From an uncultured Eubacteriales bacterium (lineage in GTDB: Bacteria; Bacillota; Clostridia; Oscillospirales; Oscillospiraceae): a stretch of 64,000 nt of DNA. Every line of letters begins with the position of its first letter. The stretch's first letter is position 1. This document shows positions 24,982 through 33,776 of this stretch, one piece after another. The notes beneath the pieces were generated by a model. The model worked only from the letters and a program-made list of their open reading frames with translations, ran no database searches and was not told the DNA's origin. Made by a program: the position numbers and the translations under genes. The stretch is from NCBI GenBank assembly GCA_959602365.1, contig CAUGSS010000006.1, positions 1 through 64,000 on the forward strand. Direction: 5' to 3'.

Positions 24982-27900
24982 TCAGCCCTCCGGCGCATCG
25001 GCCAGCTGGGCGCGGATCACCTCGGTGTCCAGCCACTCGCTGCTGGGGCGGCAGAGCAGGCGGGCGTCAATGTAGGCCATGCTCATGGTGAGCACGGTCC
25101 GGCCCAGGTAGACGCCGTTTTTCTGACGTTCCGCCACCAGGGCCATGCAGGGCGCGCCGTTTTTTCGCCGGGAGAAGGAGATGGGCAGCAGCATGCTCAT
25201 GGTGTTCCGGGTGGGGAAATAGCAGGGAATGGCCAGCTTGAAGTTGCGGCGGCACTGATCCAGGGTGCGGTTCACCGCGCTCTCGAACAGGTCCTTCATG
25301 TCCATCAGCAGGTCGCACATGGCCTCGTCGCTCTCATCGGTGATGGCCTCTCCCAGGGAGAGGAAGAGCTGCTTGGCCCGCTGGTGGTGTTCGGCCGCCC
25401 CGTCCCCGCCGCCCTGGGCCCCCAGGGAATTGCTCTGAGCCAGCTCCGCTTCAATCTGGGCCAGCAGCTCGCGGGTGCGCCGATGGTCGTCGCACTGCTT
25501 GTGCAGCCAGCTTCTGGGGAACCGGTCCAGGTTGTCCCGGACGATGTGCATGAAGTTGCTCTCCAGTTTGGAGTTGGGGTCAAACATGGTGTCGTAGAGG
25601 CTGGAGAAGTACCGGGGCAGCTCCAGATTCAGCGGCGCCAGCAGGGTGACCGCCCGGCGCTCCGCGGCGCCCACGGCCTCGTTGGTGGAGGAGCAGAAGC
25701 AGACAAATTTCCACTTGGCCTCCCCGGGGCCGGAGTAGGGCTCAAAGTAGGCCAGCAGGTCCTCGCCGAAGCGGCGGCTGAGCAGGCCGGTGTTGAAGGC
25801 GGCGAACTCCCCGTGGGGGTCGATGTACACCTTGCCCTCATAGTCCAGCCGGTAGAAGGTGTAGGCGATGTAATTCCACAGGACGGAGTAGTCCTGGCTG
25901 CTGCGGTCAAAGCCCCAGGGCTCGGGTTCGGCGTGCTGGGCCAGGCTGGCCAGGAATTCCTGCTCCGGCCCCAGATAGGCAAACTGTTTCAGCTTGTCGC
26001 TGGGCTTCACCCCCCGGCCGCTGCGCAGCTCAATAAAGCTGACATACCAGGCCGGCGGCATGGGCCGGTCGGAGCGCTTGATGGTGGCCCCCAGGGCCCG
26101 GCCGTCCCAGGCCACCAGGGACAGGGGGAAGCGGTAGCAGTGGTAGACCGGGTCGTAGACGAGCTGGCCCGCGGCCATGGCGGCGGCGTAGCTGGTCTGG
26201 AATTCGCTGACCTGCTCCTCTGTCAGCGCCTCATCCCCGCCGGGGCCGTTGAGATAGCGGGCCAGATAGCCCTGCTGGGAGAGGGGGAAGGCGATGGTGC
26301 GCTCCGTCATGGCGAAGGGGGGCTGGTCCCCCGCCGCCTGGTCCTCCATGGGCTGATCGTCGCCCCCGTCCCCGGGCAGGGGGAGCAGGGTGAGGGAGTA
26401 GACCAGGGGGGCCCCGGGCTGGGGCTGCACGGAGGTAATGCGGAAATACTCCGGCATATCGCTGACCAGCTGAAGCACCCGGGCATAGCCATAGCGCTGA
26501 GGGGTGATGCCGTGGTTGGCCAGGGTGGAGCTGGCCACGCTGAGCAGCACCGGCACCCCCACCGGGTTCAGGGGGAGCAGAATGTTATAAATTTCCAATT
26601 TATCCCGGTCGGAAAGCCGGTTGAAGGCGGGGGCGGTGATCTCTTCGGCGCTGGCCTCGGCGCCGGAGGGCGCCTCAGGGGGCTCCGGAGCCGGGGCGGG
26701 GGAGCCGGCGGGGGCCTGGGGGGTCAGGGAATCCCTGGCCTGCTCCTCCGGCTCAGGGCGGCGGAAGCCCACGAAGTTGACCCGCCAGGGGGGGCCGCCG
26801 GGGAAGTCGTTGACCTTGATGGAGAGCAGGGTGTAGCGCCCCTCTTTGGAGCGCAGGGACAGGGGGACGGAATAGCAGTGCTTGCCCGGCAGCCACTGCA
26901 CCCGCCCGGCCTGCCGGGCCGCGTCGTAATCCCGGGCGATCTGGGCCAGCTCATCCTGGCTCAGCTGGGCTTCCCCCAGGAAGCCCGCCAGAATGGCCTG
27001 GGTTTTAAAGTGGAAGAACACGCTGCCCTGCCAGCGCTCCGGGGGCGGCGGGACAGCGGTCTCCTCCGAGGGGGCCGCCGGGGCGGCGGGCTGGGGCTGA
27101 CTGGGGGCGGGAGCGGCGGGCCGCTCCGGGTGTCCAGCGTCCGGGGCGGGGATGGTGATCTCGTAGTCATAGTTGTTCGGGTGGTCGGGATGCTCCACCC
27201 GGCGGCAGGTCAGGCCCAGCTGCTCCAGCATCTCCGTGCCCTTGAGGCCGTAGCGCTTGGGGCCAAACCCCTCCTGATTCAGCAGAAGAAAGACGGCGGC
27301 CATGGGCTGGACGCTTCCCGGGGTAAAGCGGCGGCTGAGCAGCGCCCGGATGGCGCTGCGGTCCTCCCGGGTCAGCGCCGAAGGCTGGGGCTGAGGTACG
27401 GGCCGGGCCTGGGCGCCCTCGGGCAGGTAGCGCAGAATGGAGGGTTCCAGCCGGATGTAGGCCTGATCGGCCTCAGCCCCCTCGGGGGGACGGGTGGGGG
27501 AGATATCCCCCAGCAGGCAGGGCAGCAGCCGGGCGGTGCGGGAGAAGCCCATGGCGCGCAGGTCCACCTGGCTGTCCGCCAGGGTGGCGCCCAGGGACAT
27601 CAGCGAGACCGGCTGGCCCACCGGGTAAGCCGAGGCCAGGCAGCGGCAGATGGCCGCCCGGTCCTCCTCCCGCAGCCCCGCCCGTTTGCCGGTGAAGGAG
27701 GAGGTGCCCTCCAGCGCCTCGGGCACATCGTTCAGGGACAGATAGTACACGCCGTTCTCGGTGGAGTGGAGCTCCACCCAGTCCCCCAGGGCCTGGAACA
27801 GCATCAGGGCCTTGGGCTTCTCGTCCCCCACATAGAACCGGGCCGGGGCATACCCCAGGTGGGTCACCGCCGGGGCGGCGTCGGTGAGGGGAATGCGGAA

Positions 27901-28341
27901 GTTCAGCGGGAAGTGTTCCCAGAGGATGCGGTAGACCGCCTTGCGGTCCTGCTCTGAGAGCACACAGCGGCCGGGATCGGAGGGGGGCTGACTCTGGGGA
28001 TTGGCGCACCCCTCCGCCGGCGGAGCCGGAGGGGCGGTTTGCTCCTGATCCAGGCTGTTGTCCCGCTCCGGGCCGCCCGCCGCCGGGCGGGCGTTGACCG
28101 CCGGGGCGGCGGCCTCCAGCAGCACCAGCTCCCACAGCAGGGGGGCGTCAGGCCGCTGGCGCAGCTCCACCAGCCCGGCCATGTCGGCAAACAGGTCCCG
28201 GAGGGTGGGGTAGCCCAGGGCCAGGCAGGATATGCCGTTTTCCTCCAGCGCCTGCTGGACCTGGCTCAGGGGGATGGGAACGCCGGGGGGAAAGGCGTGT
28301 CGAAGCAGGTCGAAAATCCGTTGTTTTTCAGGGGGAGTCAT
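24982..28341 (-). CDS. Large OST-HTH-like repeat protein with DUF3825-like C-terminus
   Basis: 1119 residues. Five winged-helix modules resembling OST-HTH/LOTUS domains lie at about 5-75, 130-205, 226-300, 326-398 and 576-653; each begins with a helix such as DRKAVYRIL or DKLEIYNIL and then a (V/I)P(L/V) turn. Two copies of another module lie at about 440-528 and 681-773 (GKHCYSVPLSL against VYHCYRFPLSL). Residues about 778-1106 resemble DUF3825 (EPWGFDRS...SVLWNYIAYTFYRL, AAFNTGLLS, HIVRDNLDRFPRSWL). Pro/Ala linkers join the modules. OST-HTH domains are predicted RNA-binding folds, so an RNA-related role is inferred. The start is the ATG at 28341 after GAGAGGATG. It follows noc by 309 bases. 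Confidence 0.8.
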   Translation of the reverse strand: MTPPEKQRIFDLLRHAFPPGVPIPLSQVQQALEENGISCLALGYPTLRDLFADMAGLVELRQRPDAPLLWELVLLEAAAPAVNARPAAGGPERDNSLDQEQTAPPAPPAEGCANPQSQPPSDPGRCVLSEQDRKAVYRILWEHFPLNFRIPLTDAAPAVTHLGYAPARFYVGDEKPKALMLFQALGDWVELHSTENGVYYLSLNDVPEALEGTSSFTGKRAGLREEDRAAICRCLASAYPVGQPVSLMSLGATLADSQVDLRAMGFSRTARLLPCLLGDISPTRPPEGAEADQAYIRLEPSILRYLPEGAQARPVPQPQPSALTREDRSAIRALLSRRFTPGSVQPMAAVFLLLNQEGFGPKRYGLKGTEMLEQLGLTCRRVEHPDHPNNYDYEITIPAPDAGHPERPAAPAPSQPQPAAPAAPSEETAVPPPPERWQGSVFFHFKTQAILAGFLGEAQLSQDELAQIARDYDAARQAGRVQWLPGKHCYSVPLSLRSKEGRYTLLSIKVNDFPGGPPWRVNFVGFRRPEPEEQARDSLTPQAPAGSPAPAPEPPEAPSGAEASAEEITAPAFNRLSDRDKLEIYNILLPLNPVGVPVLLSVASSTLANHGITPQRYGYARVLQLVSDMPEYFRITSVQPQPGAPLVYSLTLLPLPGDGGDDQPMEDQAAGDQPPFAMTERTIAFPLSQQGYLARYLNGPGGDEALTEEQVSEFQTSYAAAMAAGQLVYDPVYHCYRFPLSLVAWDGRALGATIKRSDRPMPPAWYVSFIELRSGRGVKPSDKLKQFAYLGPEQEFLASLAQHAEPEPWGFDRSSQDYSVLWNYIAYTFYRLDYEGKVYIDPHGEFAAFNTGLLSRRFGEDLLAYFEPYSGPGEAKWKFVCFCSSTNEAVGAAERRAVTLLAPLNLELPRYFSSLYDTMFDPNSKLESNFMHIVRDNLDRFPRSWLHKQCDDHRRTRELLAQIEAELAQSNSLGAQGGGDGAAEHHQRAKQLFLSLGEAITDESDEAMCDLLMDMKDLFESAVNRTLDQCRRNFKLAIPCYFPTRNTMSMLLPISFSRRKNGAPCMALVAERQKNGVYLGRTVLTMSMAYIDARLLCRPSSEWLDTEVIRAQLADAPEG

Positions 28342-28650
28342 CCAAAATCATCCTCTCTCGCCGCTGTGGCCGCCGGAAGAAGGAGAAAAGCCCGCCCTCC
28401 GCCGTCGGTCAGCCGTACTTGTCATGTGTCCTGTCCGGCGGCGGCCAACCGGTTCCCCGCCCGCCGGGGCGGACAAAGCCGGCAAACCCTGCATCCTGGG
28501 GCGCAAGGGGCGGCCGGCCTTGTCTGCCTGCACATAATTGGTAGCTTTACGATAGCACAGCCCGGGTGAAAAAGCAATGAAACCCGGCTTAAAAGGGCAT
28601 GAAAAAAGGCCTGCTCCGGCCGCCCCGGGGACGGGGGAGCCGGCGTCGGT
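28342..28650. other. Spacer between noc and the DUF3825-like gene
   Basis: No gene is seen. On the minus strand it holds a weak GGCC-stem hairpin followed by a T run (28604-28620), a possible noc terminator, and the candidate promoter at 28549-28577. Confidence 0.5.
28549..28577 (-). promoter_or_regulatory. Candidate promoter for the DUF3825-like gene
   Basis: Minus-strand TTGCTT (28572-28577), a 17-base spacer and TATCGT (28549-28554) with an extended-10 TGC. The leader would be about 200 bases. Confidence 0.4.
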
Positions 28651-29475
28651 TCACGGGTTGTTCTCGCCCACCGGAATGCGCACCGTCAGCGTGAGCACCC
28701 CGTCCTTTTTGTCCTGCTGGCTGGTGGCCTGGACGCCGGCGGACTGCATCAGCCGCACCGAGCGGTCGATGGTGTTCAGGAAAAAGCGCACATCCCGTAT
28801 GTGGTACACCGGGGCCTTTTTCACCGGCTGAGGCTGGGGCGGTGGGGGCGGGGAGACCAGCTTGTCCACATAGGCCTCCGCCTTGGCCACCGTCAGCTGA
28901 TTTTGGACCATGTACCGGGCGGCCTCCAGCCGCTGCTCCGCCGGCAGCCGCAGCAGGCTGCGGGCGTGGCGCTCGGAGAGCCCCCCCTCCTTGACCACCT
29001 CCAGCACCTCCGGGGCCAGCTTCAGCAGCCGCAGCTTGTTGGCCACGGCGGACTGGCTTTTGCCCACCTTGCGGGCGGCCTCCTCCTGGCTCAGCCCGTG
29101 CTGGACGATGAGCCGGCGCAGGGCCACCGCCTCCTCCATGAAATCCAGGTCCCGGCGCTGCAGGTTCTCCACCAGGGCCAGCAGGGCGGACTCCGTGTCG
29201 TCGGCCTCCACCAGGATGCAGGGCACTGTGGCCAGCCCCACCATCCGGGCCGCCCGGAGCCGCCGCTCCCCGGAGATCAGTTGATAGCGCCCCCGGACCT
29301 GGCGCACCGACAGGGGCTGGAGGATGCCGTGCTCCGCGATGGAGTCCGCCAGCTCTTCCAGGCCCTCCCGGACGAACATGGTCCGGGGCTGGTTGGGGTT
29401 GGGGACGATGAGATCCGCCGGCAGGTAGAGCACCCGCTGGCTGTCGAACAGGCCGCTGCGTTTTTTTGCGGTCAT
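28651..29475 (-). CDS. noc: Nucleoid occlusion protein Noc (ParB paralogue)
   Basis: 274 residues with ParB-type layout: NPNQPRTMF and GERRLRAARMVG in the CTPase domain, HTH SQEEAARKVGKSQSAVANKL, and a C-terminal domain after a poly-Pro/Gln linker (PPPPPQPQPV). It differs from the parB product in the N-terminus (KKRSGLFDSQRVLYLPADLI), lacking the GLGRGLDAL ParA-binding motif, which is the mark of Noc. Noc binds its own palindrome and blocks septation over the chromosome. The start is the ATG at 29475, seven bases after GAGGT; an in-frame ATG at 29481 is too close. Confidence 0.88.
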   Translation of the reverse strand: MTAKKRSGLFDSQRVLYLPADLIVPNPNQPRTMFVREGLEELADSIAEHGILQPLSVRQVRGRYQLISGERRLRAARMVGLATVPCILVEADDTESALLALVENLQRRDLDFMEEAVALRRLIVQHGLSQEEAARKVGKSQSAVANKLRLLKLAPEVLEVVKEGGLSERHARSLLRLPAEQRLEAARYMVQNQLTVAKAEAYVDKLVSPPPPPQPQPVKKAPVYHIRDVRFFLNTIDRSVRLMQSAGVQATSQQDKKDGVLTLTVRIPVGENNP

Positions 29476-29499
29476 ACGCATCACCTCTTTCTTTCCATA

Positions 29500-29520
29500 A
29501 ATTACCAAATATTGGAAATT
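29500..29520. promoter_or_regulatory. Operator-like inverted repeat upstream of noc
   Basis: AATTaCCAA, a 3-base centre, TTGGaAATT: nine-base arms with one unpaired position, 25 bases before the noc start and overlapping its likely AT-rich promoter. The binding protein is unknown. Confidence 0.4.
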
Positions 29521-29640
29521 ATGAAAAGGGGAAAACCGTCGGGTAACGATAAAAAAACCGCCGGTTTTTTGAAAAACCGGCGGCAAGGGCGGGAAATAGT
29601 TTTCAAAAATGAAATGTCGAAATTCGCATAAATTTGGGCC

Positions 29641-29656
29641 TATTTCCCGGGAAAAC
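29641..29656. promoter_or_regulatory. Noc-box-like palindrome
   Basis: TATTTCCCGGGAAAAC matches TATTTCCCGGGAAATA at 14 of 16 positions, 166 bases upstream of noc. It is a candidate Noc-binding site and possibly autoregulatory. Confidence 0.55.
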
Positions 29657-29894
29657 CGGTGAAATAGCCCAAAAAGCGGACAAAGGAGAGATCTTTGGGG
29701 AGACTGGCGGGCCGGGGCGGGGAATCGGCCCGGTCCGGAGCGGCCTCTGGGCGGCGGAAAAGGCCGCGCCTGGATCGCGGCTTCGCCGTCCCCGGCCCGG
29801 GGCGCGGCGGGAGCGGCCGCCGGGGGCCCAGACAGTCTCCGGCGGGCCCAGGGGAGCAGGGAGCAGGGGGCAGCGGCGGCAGAACAGGGCGGCA

Positions 29895-29936
29895 GAGGAC
29901 AAAGAGAGGGCGCGCCAAGTGGATTCGGCGCGCCCT
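29895..29936 (-). terminator. Probable terminator after the DAPG-hydrolase-like gene
   Basis: Minus-strand stem AGGGCGCGCC / GGCGCGCCCT with a 10-base loop, followed by CTCTTTGTCC. It stands 36 bases after the stop codon. Confidence 0.65.
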
Positions 29937-29971
29937 TGGGCGATGGCAGAAAAGGGGCAGGGATACGGGGG

Positions 29972-30748
29972 TCAGAGGGTGACCGGGCCGTTCTCCGCCA
30001 CATACTCCGGCCGGCCGTCCTTCCAAACCACGGTCAGGTCGCAGGCCACGTTCTGGCTGGGGTCGGGATGGCCCTTCCAGAGCTGGAAGAGGGCGGGCAG
30101 GAAGGCGGGCCAGCGGCTGGCCTCGTACTCGGCGTGGATGGCCCGCTCCCCGTCGGTGGGATTGGCCTCGGGGCACTCCAGCACGAAGGCCGGGGGCATG
30201 GAGCACCGGCTGTTCAGCACCGAGGCGGTGAGATGGTTGACGCCCCCGGGCACGTCCTCCCACATGTGGACGGTGCAGTCGCAGAACTCCTCCTTCTCGT
30301 TAAAGACCCCCTCCACAATGACGTGGGAGAGGCTCCGGGTGAAGGGAAACCAGCTCAGATCCAGCCGGCGGATGACCACCCCGTCCCCGCCAAATACCGG
30401 CTTATCCGCCACCATGGCCTCGGAGATGCAGTGGGCGCTTTGGAGGAAGCCCACCTGGGAGGGGGCCTTGACCCAGCTGAACCGCTTGTGGGCCCCCGGG
30501 GCCCAGAGGTAGTAGCCCTTCTCCATGTTGGCCCACCACCAGTCCATCATCTCCGCGGTGACTCCGGCCAGGAAGTGCTGGCTCCAGGCCCCCAGTACGA
30601 AGCCCTTTTCCGCAAAGGCGGGGGCGATCACCGGGGCGGGCAGTTCGGGGTCGGGCCGGGGGGCCGGGGTGAAATCGGGCAGGGGGACGTGGATGTTGTC
30701 CCGGATGGGCAGGCCGGTCTGGCCGGCGTTGGGGATGTAGTCTGTCAT
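29972..30748 (-). CDS. DAPG/phloretin hydrolase-family protein (PhlG-like)
   Basis: 258 residues. TAEMMDWWWANME, YYLWAPGAHKRFSW and the flanking His/Glu residues follow the pattern of the DAPG hydrolase (PhlG) family, zinc-dependent enzymes that cut C-C bonds between an acyl group and an aromatic ring; phloretin hydrolase of gut Eubacterium belongs to this group. Candidate metal ligands include the His of QHFLAG, the Glu of AEMMDW, HCISE and HMWED; assignment needs an alignment. No signal peptide. The start is the ATG at 30748, ten bases after AAGGAGG. A role in flavonoid or polyphenol breakdown is inferred. It lies oddly between mnmG and noc. Confidence 0.75.
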   Translation of the reverse strand: MTDYIPNAGQTGLPIRDNIHVPLPDFTPAPRPDPELPAPVIAPAFAEKGFVLGAWSQHFLAGVTAEMMDWWWANMEKGYYLWAPGAHKRFSWVKAPSQVGFLQSAHCISEAMVADKPVFGGDGVVIRRLDLSWFPFTRSLSHVIVEGVFNEKEEFCDCTVHMWEDVPGGVNHLTASVLNSRCSMPPAFVLECPEANPTDGERAIHAEYEASRWPAFLPALFQLWKGHPDPSQNVACDLTVVWKDGRPEYVAENGPVTL

Positions 30749-31012
30749 GGAATGAAAACCTCCTTCAGTCAGATGGTGGGTATGCTCTTTTTTTGCGGCC
30801 CACGCCCCCTTGTCTCCCAAACAGGTCCGCAGGCGCGCTGGGCTGCAGGTTTGCGCTTGACGATGGGCTGGGGACGGTGTACTATTTTATCCATAAGGTC
30901 GGGACGGCGACGCAACTCCGAAGCAAGCGTAGCTTCGCAAGTGCGTTGGGTTCCCGGCCTTTTTTATTTCATTGCATTGACCGGAACATGCGGCCGTATG
31001 GCCCGGGGCGCC

Positions 31013-31570
31013 TTATGGCCCGCCCGGGCGCTGCCGGTGGTCCGGCGCCGGGGAGACGAACCCGGCCAGGATCCGCCTGATCTTTTGCAGGGCGCGCTGA
31101 TATCGCTCCATCTCCGCCCAGGAGCAGGGAAAGCCGCCCAGCTGCTCCAGCGCCCGGCCCAGCTCCGGGGCCAGGCCGCTGCGGGTACAGACCAGCCACA
31201 CCCCGCCGTCGTGCCCGTCCCCCTCCCGGCCCGCCATCAGCTCCAGCACCCGGAGCTTCTGGGCCTCCTCCAGCCCCTCTGCGGCGGAGAGCAGCCGGAT
31301 CAGGCGGCGGCAGTGGGTCTGGACGGGAGCGGTGCTCTGGGCGAGCACTTCCAGCAGGCGGAGGAGGGCCAGCGAAAAGGAGTTCCGGCCCGCCGGGGCC
31401 TCCAGATGGGCGAAGTGCTCCGCGATGAGCTGCTGCCGCCATTCCTCCAGGGTGGCCTGGGGAATGGACAGGGCCTGGAAGGCCCGGTACCGCCGGGGGT
31501 CGTCGTGGAACATGTGAAATTCCAGGCCGTTGTACTGCAGAAAAAAGGCCTGGGCCTCTTGCAGGTCCAT
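31013..31570 (-). CDS. Hypothetical helical protein downstream of mnmG
   Basis: 185 residues, mostly helical, with no membrane segment. Features include FFLQYNGLEFHMFHDDP near the N-terminus, a Leu-rich middle and a C-terminal KIRRILAGF. The start is the ATG at 31570, eight bases after GGAGG, rather than the ATG at 31585 that precedes that site. It lies 129 bases after mnmG on the same strand. Not recognised as a named family. Confidence 0.65.
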   Translation of the reverse strand: MDLQEAQAFFLQYNGLEFHMFHDDPRRYRAFQALSIPQATLEEWRQQLIAEHFAHLEAPAGRNSFSLALLRLLEVLAQSTAPVQTHCRRLIRLLSAAEGLEEAQKLRVLELMAGREGDGHDGGVWLVCTRSGLAPELGRALEQLGGFPCSWAEMERYQRALQKIRRILAGFVSPAPDHRQRPGGP

Positions 31571-31699
31571 CGCTTTCGCCTCCATTTCCCAAAGGGGTAT
31601 GGGCGCCGCCGGGCGCAGTCTGGTTCCAAGGGGGGACGCCGCGGAATGCCGGGGGGGGGAGGGCGCTCATCAGCCCCGCCTGGCGGGGGATGCGCTGGG

Positions 31700-33613
31700 T
31701 TATTCCCGGCCGGGTTTCCCGCCGGAGGCCGGCGGGGCGGCCTTGGAGCGCTTCTCCAGGGCGATCATCAGGGCGGCCACGTCCGCCGGGCTCACCCCGG
31801 AGATCCGGCTGGCCTGGCCCAGGTTCAGGGGCCGGATTTGGTCCAGCTTCTCCCGGGCCTCCAGCCGCAGCCCCTCCAGATGGGCGTAGTCCAGATCCGG
31901 CGGCAGGGCGCGGCCCTCCAGCCGCCGGAATTCCTCCACCTGGCGCATCTGGCGGGCGATGTAGCCCTCGTACTTCAGGCGGATCTCCACCTGCTCCCGC
32001 ACCAGCTTGTCCAGCTCCGGGCGCTGGGGGTCAAAGGGGGCCAGGTCGTCATAGCTCACCCGGGGCCGGCGCAGCAGGGCGGCCAGCTTGGCGCCCCCCG
32101 CCTTGGGGGGCTGCTCCCCCCGGCGCTCCAGCATGGCCGCCAGGGCCGGGGTGGCCGCTGTGCCGGTGTGCTCCAGCCGGTCCACCTCCCGCTCCACCGC
32201 CGCGTACTTGGCCTGCACCGCCTGATAGGTCGCGTCGTCCACCAGCCCGATCCGGTGGCCGATGGAGGTCAGGCGCTGGTCGGCGTTGTCCTGGCGGTGG
32301 ATGAGCCGGTACTCGGTGCGGGAGGTCATCATCCGGTAGGGCTCCTGGGTGCCCTTGGTCACCAGGTCGTCGATGAGCACCCCGATGTAGCCGTCGCTGC
32401 GGCGGAGGATCAGCGGCTCCCGCCCCAGCAGCTTCAGGGCGGCGTTGACCCCGGCCACAAAGCCCTGGGCCGCCGCCTCCTCATAGCCCGAGGAGCCGTT
32501 GAACTGGCCCGCCCCGTAGAGGCCGGGCACCGCCTTGCACTCCAGGGTGGGCAGCAGCTGGGTGGGGTCCACGCAGTCGTACTCGATGGCGTAGGCGCAC
32601 CGGGTCATCTCGGAGTGCTCCAGCCCGGGCACCGAGTGGAGCATCTCGATCTGCACGTCCTCGGGCAGGGAGGAGGAGAAGCCCTGGATGTAGAGCTCCT
32701 CGGTCTCCAGCCCCATGGGCTCGATGAAGAGCTGGTGGCGCTCCTTGTCCGGGAAGCGGACAATCTTGGTCTCGATGGAGGGGCAGTACCGGGGGCCGGT
32801 GGAGGCAATGGTGCCGTCGTAGAGGGGGCTGCGGTCCAGGTTGGAGCGGATGATCTCATGGGTGCGCTCCGTCGTGTAAGTCAGGTAGCACACCGCCCGG
32901 TTCTCCGGGGCCTGCTCTGTGGAGAAGGAGAAGGGCACCGGATCCGCGTCCCCCTCCTGGAGCTCCATTTTCGTGAAGTCCACGCTGCGCCGGTTGACCC
33001 GGGGCGGGGTGCCGGTCTTGAACCGGCGCAGGGAGAGGCCCAGCCGCTCCAGGCACTGGGTCAGCGCTCCGGCGGCCTGGAGCCCGTCGGGCCCCGAGTC
33101 CCGGACCACCTCTCCCACAATGGTGCGGCCCCCCAGATAGGTGCCGGTGGCGATGACGCAGGCGCGCACCCGGAACACCGCCCCGGTGGCGGTGGCCACG
33201 GCGGCCACATGGCCGTCCTCGGTCAGGATGTCCACCACCTCGGCCTGGCGCAGGAACAGGTTTTCCTGGGTCTCCAGGGTGTGCTTCATGACCTCCTGGT
33301 ACCGCCGCCGGTCGGCCTGGGCCCGCAGGGAGTGGACGGCGGGGCCCTTGCCCCGGTTCAGCAGCCGGTACTGGATGCAGGCCTTGTCGGCGGCGCGGGC
33401 CATCTCGCCCCCCAGGGCGTCCAGCTCCCGGACCAGGTGGCCCTTGCCGGTGCCCCCGATGGCCGGGTTGCAGGGCATGTTGCCCACCGCGTCCAGGTTG
33501 ACGGTGAAGCACAGGGTCTTCAGGCCCAGCCGGGCCCCGGCCAGGGCCGCCTCGATGCCGGCGTGTCCGGCGCCGATCACGGCGATGTCGTATGTTCCCG
33601 CGTCATATCGCAT
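31700..33613 (-). CDS. mnmG: tRNA uridine-5-carboxymethylaminomethyl modification enzyme MnmG
   Basis: 637 residues. FAD-binding Rossmann motif VIGAGHAGIEAALAGARLG at residue 11, signature PCNPAIGGTGKGHLVRE, and a second signature around GLYGAGQFNGSSGYEEAAAQG. With MnmE it modifies U34 of several tRNAs. The C-terminal helical domain ends in a short Pro/Gly tail. The start is the ATG at 33613, nine bases after GAGGT. The usual upstream partner mnmE is absent and rsmG is 14 kb away, so the conserved ori-region order is broken. Confidence 0.97.
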   Translation of the reverse strand: MRYDAGTYDIAVIGAGHAGIEAALAGARLGLKTLCFTVNLDAVGNMPCNPAIGGTGKGHLVRELDALGGEMARAADKACIQYRLLNRGKGPAVHSLRAQADRRRYQEVMKHTLETQENLFLRQAEVVDILTEDGHVAAVATATGAVFRVRACVIATGTYLGGRTIVGEVVRDSGPDGLQAAGALTQCLERLGLSLRRFKTGTPPRVNRRSVDFTKMELQEGDADPVPFSFSTEQAPENRAVCYLTYTTERTHEIIRSNLDRSPLYDGTIASTGPRYCPSIETKIVRFPDKERHQLFIEPMGLETEELYIQGFSSSLPEDVQIEMLHSVPGLEHSEMTRCAYAIEYDCVDPTQLLPTLECKAVPGLYGAGQFNGSSGYEEAAAQGFVAGVNAALKLLGREPLILRRSDGYIGVLIDDLVTKGTQEPYRMMTSRTEYRLIHRQDNADQRLTSIGHRIGLVDDATYQAVQAKYAAVEREVDRLEHTGTAATPALAAMLERRGEQPPKAGGAKLAALLRRPRVSYDDLAPFDPQRPELDKLVREQVEIRLKYEGYIARQMRQVEEFRRLEGRALPPDLDYAHLEGLRLEAREKLDQIRPLNLGQASRISGVSPADVAALMIALEKRSKAAPPASGGKPGRE

Positions 33614-33767
33614 AGAAGAAAGACCTCACAAATCAGAGTGGAAAGCCGGGGCCGAAGGCCGCCCGGCGAAGGACGGCGCCGCCTTTGCCGCCCCGGCACC
33701 GGGGCAGGCACCTCTGCCTGCTTCCGCCGGGAAGGGTACCGGAGCATGCGGCGCCCTTATTTCGCTT

Positions 33768-33776
33768 ATTATAGCA
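33768..33776 (-). promoter_or_regulatory. Extended -10 promoter of mnmG
   Basis: Minus-strand TGC-TATAAT (TATAAT at 33768-33773) about 155 bases before the mnmG start. There is no good -35, which extended -10 promoters can dispense with. Confidence 0.6.

Larger units (their letters stand above)
29476..29906. other. Gene-free spacer upstream of noc
   Basis: About 430 bases without a supported gene. It contains the operator-like repeat, a strong hairpin at 29558-29583 (CCGCCGGTTTTT / AAAAACCGGCGG), the Noc-box-like palindrome at 29641-29656 and GC-rich low-complexity sequence. Confidence 0.6.
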
